From Firmicutes bacterium HGW-Firmicutes-1 (GTDB lineage: Bacteria; Bacillota; Clostridia; Lachnospirales; Vallitaleaceae): a DNA stretch of 64,000 nucleotides. The notes under the pieces are model-generated. The model was not told the DNA's origin, did no database searches, and was given only the letters and a program-made list of their open reading frames with translations. The DNA lies in the NCBI GenBank assembly GCA_002841625.1, contig PHAG01000001.1, positions 1 through 64,000 on the forward strand, read 5' to 3'. Numbering within the stretch: the first letter of the stretch is position 1; every line of letters begins with the position of its first letter. Positions 33,311 to 42,501 of the stretch are shown one piece after another. The translations under genes and the position numbers were made by a program.

Positions 33311-35782
33311 TTAATTCAATCTCCAAAATTCAAAACCCACTAATTGCTTATAAGTATTATTCATGTTGCTATCCTCTGCATCTGAATCATCCACTTCATC
33401 CTCAACAAATTGTATTGGATTACCTATTGCATGGCTATCAAATAATCCTCTAAGACTTGGATTATCTCTGATGAGTTTAGCCATAAACTTAACAGATGCT
33501 CTATCGCTATTGTAAAAAGTAGAATTTCCTTTTCTCACAGTAATTGAACCCCCTGCAATAATAGTCCCTGTAAAATGAACATCTCCATCGATTAATACAT
33601 TGCCCTGTGTTATGATTATGCCTTGGAAGTAACCATTGTTTGTACCGCTAAGAGATACTATATTTTCATATCCATTATTTGTACCCGGGTTATTGCCTAC
33701 AAGTCGAATATTTCTTTTCACTGTCGAGTTTGGATTAGAAACAAAAATAATTTCCGTCGCTTGTTCTAAAAGTGCAGGATCTTTATGTACATAGCTTGCA
33801 GGATATACAATCGGTTTACTATCCGAACCCTCTATTTCCCCATACTCCACTAATTCTTTGATCACATTAAAGCTTCCATCGATCTGTTCAGGCAAGATAA
33901 TATTTTCAAATTCATCATATAAATATAATGGCTCACTCGTTGGAGAAGATAAATTTGTATAATTCGTTGTATTCCTTAAATAATATAGGAAATCATATTG
34001 TACCTTTCCTTGTATCTTTCTAAACCTTTCCAAAATAGGTTGTTCAAATGCTGTGTAATCTGCTTTATTTATCGTACCATCTTTAAGAATTTTTGCACCT
34101 AGCACATATTTATAATTGCTAATATCCAGTGTCGTTGGAGTACCAAATTCAAGGTATTCTTTAAACTCCTCTACTTTATTCACTTCCATAAAAAAATTAA
34201 TCTTGTCAAGAGTGGTATAATATTCCTCAGTGATCGATGGGGGTACCTGAGCGCCCACTGCAAAATAAATACCATTATCTGCTAGTTTTTTGATCGTATT
34301 ATGATCATCATATTTACTAGCTTCTGAAATGGTCAAAGGTAAGGCATACGCTAAATAGTTTTCTTTTACAGAAACACTCTCACCCGTTTGATATGGCCAA
34401 TAATTGCCTCCACCTGTTATATCTCCTACTATATCCACATATGCGGTGCCAGGTATCCATACACCACTCTCACTAAATACATTTTTACTGTTCCAAATTT
34501 TATCATTACTTAAGGTAGGTGCTGTGCCTGAAATAGAAAGGGTAGCTCCTGTTAATGGTGCATTCACAACAATTGCACTGCTCGTATTATGAGAAGCTCC
34601 GCCATCTGAAATGCCATAATAACTCCCATTCAAAATAGAAATACTACTTTGTAAAGCATTTAACTCAAGATCGTCATTTGTATACACATTACCATTGTTG
34701 ATAGTGATTTGTGAATGATCCGCCCCAGCTTTGGTGATTAAGCTATCGCTATATAACAAACCATGATTAACCGTTAATTGATCTCCAGTACCTGTCGTTT
34801 GAATGTTTTTCTGAGTGACCAAATCACCCATAATAGTCACCTTTGCTTCATTAAGCAAGATGCCTTGTAGAACCCCACCAGCATCTTCTGTACCTAAGGC
34901 ATAAATGTCTCCTTGAATGGATACATCCGTATCTTCATTAAAAATGATATCTTGATTCGATACGAAAGCGTTTTGCCAAATTGGATTGTTTTCCACTTGT
35001 ATCGTATCTCTAATCGTCGTTACTGGATAGAGCCTTTCAGGGGCTTTCACGATAATATTAGTCGTTATTTCTCTTTCTGTTTTTCCATAAGTAAAAACAG
35101 AATGAACGTCAGAGATTGTAAAGGTATCGTTACTTGAAGAGGAAAAATCTATTACAGAACCCGCAGAAATTACGGGAAAACTCCCACTATGTGAAAGACC
35201 TAATGTACCTGAACTAATGTCCGTAACAATTGAACTACTGCATAGAGTATCAAAGCTAGTCATGAATTTTTCTTTATAGTTTTTATCTAGCTCTTTCATT
35301 AATGCAGTGGTATTTAACACTTTATCTTCATAGATTATCCCTGCAGCGCTATCTTCAATATAGAATTTTACAAATCCAACGCCTTCGCTAATTCCTGAAT
35401 TCTTGATATATTCAGTTCCTGTCATTGGGTCTTTGAGAACTGCACCATTCCGTACTTCTCCAGGATATATGATTTCAGGATGATCAGGATCTTCTGGAAT
35501 CAAGGTTTTTTCTAAATGGGCAAGTAGTGCTCTCCTATAAATGTCCGTATCCATTTTAGCAGTTTCCAAAGAATATTCGACCTTCGTACCAACTAAGGCA
35601 TATACTTCATCAATACCTGATTCAGAATAATAGACCGCTTTCTTACCTCTTTCGTCATTATACTTCATATTAAGATTCATAAATGTCATCGATAACATTG
35701 CAGTACCCAACACTGTGAGTACCGCTGACATAATAATTACCATCAATAATGTGGAACCTTTTTGATTAAATATATTCTTCAT
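33311..35782 (-). CDS. Large PilX-like pilus-associated protein (823 aa)
   Basis: The N-terminus has a short leader and a hydrophobic helix (KGSTLLMVIIMSAVLTVLG) and matches the PilX N-terminal type, with alanine/methionine-rich sequence and a YYSESGIDEVYAL segment. The prepilin Glu5 is missing. Residues about 270-420 form repeated short strands of the type found in bactofilin-like beta-helices. A later segment (about 700-770) repeats that pattern. No adhesion motif is recognised. It is far larger than ordinary PilX proteins and may be a tip adhesin or surface subunit. Confidence 0.75.
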   Translation of the reverse strand: MKNIFNQKGSTLLMVIIMSAVLTVLGTAMLSMTFMNLNMKYNDERGKKAVYYSESGIDEVYALVGTKVEYSLETAKMDTDIYRRALLAHLEKTLIPEDPDHPEIIYPGEVRNGAVLKDPMTGTEYIKNSGISEGVGFVKFYIEDSAAGIIYEDKVLNTTALMKELDKNYKEKFMTSFDTLCSSSIVTDISSGTLGLSHSGSFPVISAGSVIDFSSSSNDTFTISDVHSVFTYGKTEREITTNIIVKAPERLYPVTTIRDTIQVENNPIWQNAFVSNQDIIFNEDTDVSIQGDIYALGTEDAGGVLQGILLNEAKVTIMGDLVTQKNIQTTGTGDQLTVNHGLLYSDSLITKAGADHSQITINNGNVYTNDDLELNALQSSISILNGSYYGISDGGASHNTSSAIVVNAPLTGATLSISGTAPTLSNDKIWNSKNVFSESGVWIPGTAYVDIVGDITGGGNYWPYQTGESVSVKENYLAYALPLTISEASKYDDHNTIKKLADNGIYFAVGAQVPPSITEEYYTTLDKINFFMEVNKVEEFKEYLEFGTPTTLDISNYKYVLGAKILKDGTINKADYTAFEQPILERFRKIQGKVQYDFLYYLRNTTNYTNLSSPTSEPLYLYDEFENIILPEQIDGSFNVIKELVEYGEIEGSDSKPIVYPASYVHKDPALLEQATEIIFVSNPNSTVKRNIRLVGNNPGTNNGYENIVSLSGTNNGYFQGIIITQGNVLIDGDVHFTGTIIAGGSITVRKGNSTFYNSDRASVKFMAKLIRDNPSLRGLFDSHAIGNPIQFVEDEVDDSDAEDSNMNNTYKQLVGFEFWRLN

Positions 35783-35796
35783 AGAAAGTCTCCCTT

Positions 35797-36759
35797 CTAA
35801 TCATCTATTTTTGTTGATACTACTTCTGTTAATACTTCTTCAATATCATCTTCCTGTGGTGTTTTTTTTATAATTTGGACTTTGATGCTGTAAATTTTAC
35901 GATTTGCACTAATGGCATCTTGCATATTATAATAAGTTTTAGTAACGCCCAAATGTGACCCTTCGTTATCATTGATAAAGAGATTCACCGTATTTTCAGG
36001 TGCTTGATATATAAATAATTCAATATCTGTTGCTGTTTCATTTTGCACATAGATTTTTGTATTATATGCTGGATTTGCAGCTGTAGGAATAGTAGTATCT
36101 TTACATTCAATTCTAATCGCATGATAGGTATTATCAAATCCAATTGGCGTACCATCTAATGTATTAAAATTCATAATCGTACTCGAGGAACCATCCTGAA
36201 TAAATAAATTATCTTCTGTATATGTAATATAAATGATACGAGAAGTCCCTATGGAAGGTCTAAATTCCTCTTCTAAAATTCCGTTATTTGCCATAAACGA
36301 CCTATTATTGTCTGGGTCCCCATGAAAAGATAAAATCGCATCATATTGATCAAAAATAACGGAGTTGTTTTTATAATCCTCATTGGCAAGATCTGGGTTA
36401 TCTTTTGAATAAGATATATTCACTCTGTACTTTTCAGGAATGTTTGGGAAACCTGATGGGATTCCTTCATGTGTCTCGATTGTCCTTACTTCTAACCCAT
36501 CCGTTATAATAGGATCCGTGGCAAAGAAATCCATAAAGTCAACTTCTGATTTTCCTTTTATATTTTCAATACATTGTTGAGCCAATTGGGTTGTTTTCAA
36601 TTTCTCTCTAGCATCAATTGCATGATTTAGTGATCCAATAAATACCATTGAAATAGGTGCTACAATCATACCTACTATAGCAGTAGCTATGATTGCTTCT
36701 ATTAAAGAAAACCCATTTATTTGCTTCAATATTTTAAACATTTTCATTTTAATTTTCAC
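35797..36759 (-). CDS. Prepilin-like protein (PilV/PulI type)
   Basis: A 320-aa protein with NGFSLIEAIIATAIVGMI, a prepilin motif with Glu5, after a 15-residue basic leader. The long C-terminal region contains many short strands. It follows the pilO-like gene by 3 bases. Assignment as a minor pilin is secure from the signal; the subtype is a guess. Confidence 0.82.
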   Translation of the reverse strand: MKIKMKMFKILKQINGFSLIEAIIATAIVGMIVAPISMVFIGSLNHAIDAREKLKTTQLAQQCIENIKGKSEVDFMDFFATDPIITDGLEVRTIETHEGIPSGFPNIPEKYRVNISYSKDNPDLANEDYKNNSVIFDQYDAILSFHGDPDNNRSFMANNGILEEEFRPSIGTSRIIYITYTEDNLFIQDGSSSTIMNFNTLDGTPIGFDNTYHAIRIECKDTTIPTAANPAYNTKIYVQNETATDIELFIYQAPENTVNLFINDNEGSHLGVTKTYYNMQDAISANRKIYSIKVQIIKKTPQEDDIEEVLTEVVSTKIDD

Positions 36760-36762
36760 CTC

Positions 36763-37923
36763 TTAGTAAATCACGCTTCCAGAAGTTTTTACTATTTTAA
36801 ATCTAGGTGACGATGCATCTTCCCCAGAATAGCGAATATTAAATTGCAAATCAGTATTATTCATAATGGTTACATTTGCACCACTTTTATCCTCGGCACC
36901 ATATCTGGTACTACTCATTACCAGTAAATCAAGGTTTTTTCCTGGATCAAAGGCAATAGCTTCATCTCCTGATTTCGGATACATACTGTTTCCTGCTTGA
37001 AGTTTGTAATAATACTTTCCATTTTCTTTATTGACCTCTATTTTAACATCCACAAAATCATTCTTATCTACATATAAAAATGAAGAAGAATTCATGCCAG
37101 TTGTTTGACCTAAAGTAATCGTGGTTTGATCAGCTGTAATCGGACTTAACATAATAAAAAAGTCTGAAGTTTCTTCTTGTTGTGTTTTTTCCGTTTGATC
37201 AATTGCAAAATTTATACCATATTCACTGAATGGTACAAATACACTTTCTTTACCTATATCAAAAATACCCAATTCAAATTTAGAAGGCAATCGTGTATCA
37301 TTTTCGCTAAAAATATACTCTAATCCATAAAATGCCAAAGAAAATGAAGATGTAATGGTTCCAGTTGCAGGATCACTCGTTAACTGTAAATTGTTTAGCA
37401 CAATTCTATTTTTGTTTTCACTACCTAATTCATTGTCATATAAATAAGCCATTAAATCTTTTAGTTGAGAATAAGATAAGGTAGTATTTGTTTGTGTTTC
37501 AACTTTTAAGGCGATTTCTTGCTCCGGATTATACGTTTCTTCCTCAGTGGTCTGCCCTTCTACAATAGGATATAAAAGAAATAAGGTTTCCTGTGCACCT
37601 AAAGATGCAGAGGGCAATTTTATTCCAATTGTTTTTTCAATATGATCCAGTGTATAAATAACCAACTCTTGGGTCAATTCCGGCAAAATGTTTTCTATAA
37701 CCTTTACCTTTATTTTGCCTTCTTCTATTCCATTTAGAAATTCTTGTTTTTTAGGTATGTCAATTGATAATTGATTATACGTTGACTCTAAAGTCATTAT
37801 TTCATTTTCAAGTACTGTTTGTTTCGCATCCATTTTCTTATATGGAATAAAATAAAACAATGCGCACAAAATAATAATCAATACAAATGAGGCTACTTTC
37901 ACGTTTTTTTCAGATAGATTCAT
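36763..37923 (-). CDS. pilO: PilO-like pilus alignment protein
   Basis: A 386-aa bitopic protein: short N-terminal cytoplasmic tail, one membrane helix at about 11-28, a coiled-coil segment at about 30-75 and a periplasm-facing ferredoxin-like domain. This order is that of PilO, which joins the inner-membrane ring with PilM and PilN. The C-terminal 150 residues are an extra domain beyond a typical PilO of about 210 aa. It sits directly after the pilM-pilN fusion, as expected. Confidence 0.78.
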   Translation of the reverse strand: MNLSEKNVKVASFVLIIILCALFYFIPYKKMDAKQTVLENEIMTLESTYNQLSIDIPKKQEFLNGIEEGKIKVKVIENILPELTQELVIYTLDHIEKTIGIKLPSASLGAQETLFLLYPIVEGQTTEEETYNPEQEIALKVETQTNTTLSYSQLKDLMAYLYDNELGSENKNRIVLNNLQLTSDPATGTITSSFSLAFYGLEYIFSENDTRLPSKFELGIFDIGKESVFVPFSEYGINFAIDQTEKTQQEETSDFFIMLSPITADQTTITLGQTTGMNSSSFLYVDKNDFVDVKIEVNKENGKYYYKLQAGNSMYPKSGDEAIAFDPGKNLDLLVMSSTRYGAEDKSGANVTIMNNTDLQFNIRYSGEDASSPRFKIVKTSGSVIY

Positions 37924-37935
37924 ATAAGTACCCTC

Positions 37936-39480
37936 CTAATATTTACAAGATACAGAGAAGGAAACAAAATTTTTGCTTTCATCCTCCGTATTTGTTTGCG
38001 TAATGTTAGGCACATAAACATCTTTAAATCCCATGCCTTTAAGGGTTTCTATAAATTTAGCTACGGTAAGTTTATCTTTTGCAATACAGTTAATTTCAAT
38101 ACTTGTACCTGTATCAGACATTGCTAAGTAAAATACATCTGAAGGCATCTCTTGCTCCATGGTTTCTAATACAGCAACAAAATATTCTGATGTACTCTTA
38201 GATACTTCTAATATCTTTTCTCTAAATTCTACTCGTTTCGTAATCTTCTCAAAATCAGTTTTAATTAACTGAACTTCTTGAGCTTCTGCTATATCTTTCT
38301 CCAATTGCGCTTTTCTTCGTTCTAATCCAATATTCTTCCCTTGTAACAAAGCAAAAGCCGCTACCAAAGAAACCGCAACCAAAACAACAAGCAATAATGA
38401 TGTTCTTTTTCTTGATTGAGATTGTACGCCTTGAGCAATTGTTTTTGGTACTAAGTTAATTTCCGAAAAAGCAGAACCTATAACATTTGAAAAGAATAAT
38501 TCGACATTGTTAAAATTATGATTGCCTTTAGCACTTTTAAAATCGCTAATTCTTTTTGTAGGAATACCAAAGAATTTTTCAATATACTCTTCTATACCAT
38601 AAATGTTGGCTCCACCGCCAACAATATAAATCGTTTGAATTTTATCTTGATTTCTTGATGTATAATAATCAACAAGTCTTGCTACACCATTTAGAATTTG
38701 ATTCATTGAAGATGAGACGTCATTACTTAAATATGGATTCTCATCCTGTTCAATATTTAATAATGGTCTTTCTTTACTAATCCTAATCGCCTCTGATTGG
38801 TTCACTTCAAAATGGTTCATGATACAGTCTAACAAAAGGCCTGTCCCAAAGGATAGGTTACGATTAAATTTTAACACATCGTCAACCGTAACTGATACCA
38901 TAGTGCTTTCACTACCCATATCAAGAATCATAGAACTACCTTTAAGCTTTTCTTTCTTAATAAAGTTCGTTAAACTGTTGCCTGCGTAATCAATACCTAC
39001 TAGTTTTAAATCCATTAAATCCGCTAGATCAACATACTCTTGAACTAAACCTGTTAAAGCTGCGATGATACTTACCTTTAAGGACTTTTCTCCGTCTACT
39101 TCAACAGTGTCTGTGACAACATAATCAAGAATATATTCACTTAAATTAACAGGAAAATATTCAGCCGCGTTATTTTCAACTATTGGTCGAAGTTTTTTAG
39201 GTTTTAAGTTGGGAAAATCAACTTCTCTGGTTATAATTTTACTACTTGTAATGGTAAAAACAACTCTCTTATTTTTAAACCTTTCTTCTTTTAATACAGC
39301 TTTAATAGTGTTGTTTAAAGTAACTTTATCTAGAATAATACCATCATTAATACAGTTAACTGGCGTTGCAATAATTGCAAACTGATTAACCTTGACATTG
39401 TCCTTGTTTCTTTTTAAATCCGCAATTTTTATTTGATCATTGCCTATATCAATGATAAGACAATTTTTCGGATAAACCAT
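37936..39480 (-). CDS. PilM-PilN fusion protein
   Basis: Residues 1 to about 340 are an actin-like PilM domain: LIIDIGNDQIKIADL near the start and GSSMILDMGSESTMVSV and YIVGGGANIYGIEEYIEKFF later. A single membrane helix follows at about 356-375 (RTSLLLVVLVAVSLVAAFAL), then a coiled coil and a ferredoxin-like domain, the layout of PilN. The two proteins, normally encoded separately and bound together through the PilN tail, are therefore one polypeptide here. It is followed by pilO. Confidence 0.88.
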   Translation of the reverse strand: MVYPKNCLIIDIGNDQIKIADLKRNKDNVKVNQFAIIATPVNCINDGIILDKVTLNNTIKAVLKEERFKNKRVVFTITSSKIITREVDFPNLKPKKLRPIVENNAAEYFPVNLSEYILDYVVTDTVEVDGEKSLKVSIIAALTGLVQEYVDLADLMDLKLVGIDYAGNSLTNFIKKEKLKGSSMILDMGSESTMVSVTVDDVLKFNRNLSFGTGLLLDCIMNHFEVNQSEAIRISKERPLLNIEQDENPYLSNDVSSSMNQILNGVARLVDYYTSRNQDKIQTIYIVGGGANIYGIEEYIEKFFGIPTKRISDFKSAKGNHNFNNVELFFSNVIGSAFSEINLVPKTIAQGVQSQSRKRTSLLLVVLVAVSLVAAFALLQGKNIGLERRKAQLEKDIAEAQEVQLIKTDFEKITKRVEFREKILEVSKSTSEYFVAVLETMEQEMPSDVFYLAMSDTGTSIEINCIAKDKLTVAKFIETLKGMGFKDVYVPNITQTNTEDESKNFVSFSVSCKY

Positions 39481-39505
39481 GAGAGTGCCCCCCTCTTTGC
39501 TTAGT

Positions 39506-40249
39506 TTATAATATGAACGAAAGATACCATGAAATTATTTCTTGTCCAAATAAAGCAGAAACCATAATACCAAAAGTCAAAAAAGGTCCAAATGGTATCA
39601 TTTGCTCTCTTTTTATAATTTTTAATGCGATCAATGTAAGTCCAATGACTGCCCCAACAACAGATCCTAACATAAGGGCTAGAAGTATTTTTTGCCAGCC
39701 TAATAAAAGTCCTGCTACAGCCATTAGCTTAATATCACCACCGCCCATCTTCCCTTGAGTTACTACGGCAATGATGAGAAGTATAATACTTGCTATGAGA
39801 AAACCAATCAGATAATTTAACCAATTCTGTATATTAAACACTGTGTTGACGATTGCTAGAACCGCTAACGTGATTACCATACCATTGGGTATAATATAAT
39901 GCTTATAATCTATCATTGCTATTACCAATAGAATAGAAAATAATGCGCTATAAATTATGGTTTCTTTGCTTAGCCCATAAATAGCGAAAATACCCATATA
40001 GGCTGCCCCATTGGACAGCTCTATAATGGGATATTGAATTGAAATCTTTGCTTGACAATAACGACACTTCCCACGAAGAACTAAGTATGTAAATACTGGT
40101 ACAAGATCATACCACGCAAGCTTATGCGAACAGTTAAAGCAATGAGAAGGAGTGTAAATAATATCTTGTTTTTTGGGTATTCGATAGATGCAAACATTAA
40201 GAAAACTTCCTATAAGAATACCTATAAATAAGAAATTAATTATTATCAT
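39506..40249 (-). CDS. pilD: Prepilin peptidase PilD
   Basis: Membrane aspartyl protease that cleaves and N-methylates prepilins. The 247-aa protein has a four-cysteine zinc motif (CFNC...CRYC) near residues 38-65 and the two catalytic aspartates in AMIDYKHYIIP and MGGGDIKLM. About seven membrane segments follow. Its start overlaps the pilA stop. It processes the pilins encoded on both sides. Confidence 0.96.
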   Translation of the reverse strand: MIIINFLFIGILIGSFLNVCIYRIPKKQDIIYTPSHCFNCSHKLAWYDLVPVFTYLVLRGKCRYCQAKISIQYPIIELSNGAAYMGIFAIYGLSKETIIYSALFSILLVIAMIDYKHYIIPNGMVITLAVLAIVNTVFNIQNWLNYLIGFLIASIILLIIAVVTQGKMGGGDIKLMAVAGLLLGWQKILLALMLGSVVGAVIGLTLIALKIIKREQMIPFGPFLTFGIMVSALFGQEIISWYLSFIL

Positions 40250-40773
40250 TATTTGTTTTCATAATCTGTATGAGGGGTTGGATATAATCTTCTTCCTGTT
40301 GTTGCAGAACCATCTGCATTATAGCCAGTATCCATGTCTGCAGCACTTCCTACCCAAACTTCAATAGTTCCATCTGCTAAAATTACTAAATAATAATTTG
40401 TTTCTGTTATAGAGGTTCCTTGAAAACCGGGAGCTGGCATACCATTTCTAAATTCAGTAAATAAATTTGTAGAAAAAGCTAGCTGAGCATCTGCACCTGC
40501 ACCTGCAACTGTTAACCCCGTAACATTAAGTGCTGCTCCTCTTAAATAAGTTACACCATTGGATGCTTCATTTTTTGCAAGAATCTGATTTGCAGCATCT
40601 GCAATCATCTTAGCTTCTGTAACATCAGTCGTTCTTCTTGAGTTATCTACTGCTTTTAAAATATTTGGTATGGCAACAGCTGCAATAATTGCTAAAATTG
40701 CAATAACAATAATTAACTCAATTAATGTAAAACCTTTTTCATTTCTCCATGTTCTTTGTATTAATTTTTTCAT
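40249..40773 (-). CDS. pilA: Major type IV pilin PilA
   Basis: A 174-aa prepilin with leader MKKLIQRTWRNEKG and mature start FTLIELIIVIAILAIIAAVA, including Glu5. The globular domain is rich in Gly, Ala and Thr and contains no cysteine pair. I moved the start to 40773 because AAAGGAG lies 8 bases upstream; the frame extends 14 codons further without a ribosome binding site. Its single-gene position after pilC and strong ribosome binding site suit the major subunit. Confidence 0.92.
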   Translation of the reverse strand: MKKLIQRTWRNEKGFTLIELIIVIAILAIIAAVAIPNILKAVDNSRRTTDVTEAKMIADAANQILAKNEASNGVTYLRGAALNVTGLTVAGAGADAQLAFSTNLFTEFRNGMPAPGFQGTSITETNYYLVILADGTIEVWVGSAADMDTGYNADGSATTGRRLYPTPHTDYENK

Positions 40774-40833
40774 ATCACATTCTCCTTTAATTATTAATAT
40801 TTTTGTAATGTTCAAATTTATTTCAACCGTTCT

Positions 40834-42042
40834 TTAGTATGAGCCTAATTCTCCATACATTCCGAACATTGGTTGCACGATAGATATAACTACAAATCCA
40901 ACAACTACTGCTAGAAAAACTATAATCATTGGTTCCAACATAGTGGTAAGCTGAGATACAGCTGTGTCTACTTCCCCATCATAAAAATCAGCTACCTTAT
41001 TTAATATAGGTTCTAACTGCCCAGTATTCTCACCTATCTTAACCATATGGGTAATCATTGGTGGGAAAATATCCATTTCTTCAATGGGCTTCGACAAAGG
41101 CACGCCCTTACTCACTTGATCTCTAGCATTTAGAAAGCCTTTCTCTACCTTATAGTTATCGACAACTTTCGAAACAATCTCCAGTGCATCTAATATTGGT
41201 AATCCGGATGCAAGTAAGGTACTCATTGTTCTTGAAAAACGTGATGCAACAATTTTAACATTTACCTTTCCAATTAAGGGCATTTTCAACCTCACCCCAC
41301 TCAAAGCCATTTTTCCATAATCGGTTTTGGAAAAATAAGCGAAGCCTCCTCCTCCAAAAACCACGATTCCAACTAATATGTACCACTTATGTACAACAAA
41401 ATCACTAATACCAATAAGTGCCTTAGTGGTTGGTGGTAATTCTGCTCCTAAATCTGTAAACATCTGAACAAACGTAGGAATTACGAAGGCTAATAATATA
41501 ATAACAACTCCAAGTGCAATAATAGAAACTATCATTGGATACATCGTTGCTTTCTTAATGTTCTGCTTCAACTTGTATTCCTTCTCGAAATGCTCGGCCA
41601 TTCTCTTTAGAGCTATTTCAAGATTACCACTTGCTTCACCTGCCTCTACCATATTGACAAGAATGGAGGGAAAATACTTCGAGTGTTTTCTCATGGAACC
41701 AGATAAAGAATCTCCTGCTTCAACATTTGTATAAACATCTGCTATTATTTTCCTAAAAAACTTATTCTCTGTTTGAGATTTAAGTAGATCTAAAGCTTCT
41801 AATACGCTAATCCCTGCTGTCAATATAGCTTCGAATTGTTGACAAAAAATTGTAATATCTTTTATCTTAACTGGGTTTCCTATAACAATATCCTTTGTTA
41901 GTGCTGTTTCTTCAGTTACACTAATAGGATAATACCCACTGTCTTTCAATATAGCGATTGCGCCATTTTTATCGCCGGCTTCTATTTTACCTTTTTTCGA
42001 CTTTCCTTCCTTTGTCATTGCAGAATATGTAAAATTTGCCAC
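40834..42042 (-). CDS. pilC: Type IV pilus assembly platform protein PilC
   Basis: Polytopic inner-membrane protein of 402 aa with two T2SSF domains (about 70-190 and 270-395) and hydrophobic segments near 167-190, 220-240 and 370-395. It couples ATPase movement to pilin extraction. It starts with GTG after AGGGGGGAAG. It is the first gene after the cyclic-di-GMP riboswitch. Confidence 0.96.
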   Translation of the reverse strand: MANFTYSAMTKEGKSKKGKIEAGDKNGAIAILKDSGYYPISVTEETALTKDIVIGNPVKIKDITIFCQQFEAILTAGISVLEALDLLKSQTENKFFRKIIADVYTNVEAGDSLSGSMRKHSKYFPSILVNMVEAGEASGNLEIALKRMAEHFEKEYKLKQNIKKATMYPMIVSIIALGVVIILLAFVIPTFVQMFTDLGAELPPTTKALIGISDFVVHKWYILVGIVVFGGGGFAYFSKTDYGKMALSGVRLKMPLIGKVNVKIVASRFSRTMSTLLASGLPILDALEIVSKVVDNYKVEKGFLNARDQVSKGVPLSKPIEEMDIFPPMITHMVKIGENTGQLEPILNKVADFYDGEVDTAVSQLTTMLEPMIIVFLAVVVGFVVISIVQPMFGMYGELGSY

Positions 42043-42146
42043 AATCTTCCCCCCTGTAGCGTTATATGCATCCGTTATGTATGCAAATATGCAAAATCTT
42101 CAATAATTTACATTTAATTGACAGCATTTGCACTGCTCACCAAGCA

Positions 42147-42176
42147 ATTATACCACACTTTTTCTTCTAAGCGCAA
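42147..42176 (-). promoter_or_regulatory. Second promoter candidate downstream of the riboswitch
   Basis: TTGCGC, 18-base spacer, TATAAT preceded by TGG, an extended -10. Transcripts from it would start about 100 bases ahead of pilC and skip the riboswitch, giving basal pilus expression. Confidence 0.5.
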
Positions 42177-42261
42177 GCATTAGTAGACTTGTAATATAAG
42201 CTAATTTTGCATATTTCGTAACTTTTTACATTATTCTACTTTTAGTGATTTAAAATACAAA

Positions 42262-42353
42262 AAACTCCCTTTCGGTGGCTAGGCTGCCATTTTAATAAGG
42301 CCCTTTAGCTTTGCGTCCCAACCTTTCGATTGGTTTGCCATTATCGTTGAAAG
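42262..42353 (-). promoter_or_regulatory. Cyclic-di-GMP-I riboswitch (GEMM)
   Basis: Minus-strand hallmarks in order: ATGGCAAACC, a GAAA tetraloop hairpin (CCAATCGAAAGGTTGG), GGGACGCAAAGC, then the second helix with GGGCC...GGCAGCC and the closing CCGAAAG strand of P1. A GGGAGTTTTTTG tract directly follows, so a terminator as expression platform is likely. The class binds cyclic di-GMP. It precedes pilC-pilA and the rest of the pilus operon. Confidence 0.94.
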
Positions 42354-42394
42354 TAATAAAAAAGATACAAGTAATTAATTTATTTGTACCTTTG

Positions 42395-42423
42395 ATTATA
42401 CACTCTATTATTTTTTGATGCAA
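42395..42423 (-). promoter_or_regulatory. Promoter of the riboswitch-controlled pilus operon
   Basis: TTGCAT, 17-base spacer, TATAAT, about 40 bases ahead of the cyclic-di-GMP aptamer. Confidence 0.75.
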
Positions 42424-42501
42424 TACAATTATTGCAATATTTTAAATGAAACTGCCAAAATAGTACTAATTAACTATATTATTACAACAACTGAGTCGAT
42501 T

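Larger units (their letters stand above)
42043..42501 (-). promoter_or_regulatory. Regulatory interval between pilT and pilC
   Basis: This 459-base gap holds, in transcription order, a promoter (42395-42423), a cyclic-di-GMP riboswitch (42262-42353), a second promoter candidate (42147-42176) and the pilC ribosome binding site. No ORF is credible. The leader between the aptamer and pilC is about 220 bases. Confidence 0.8.
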
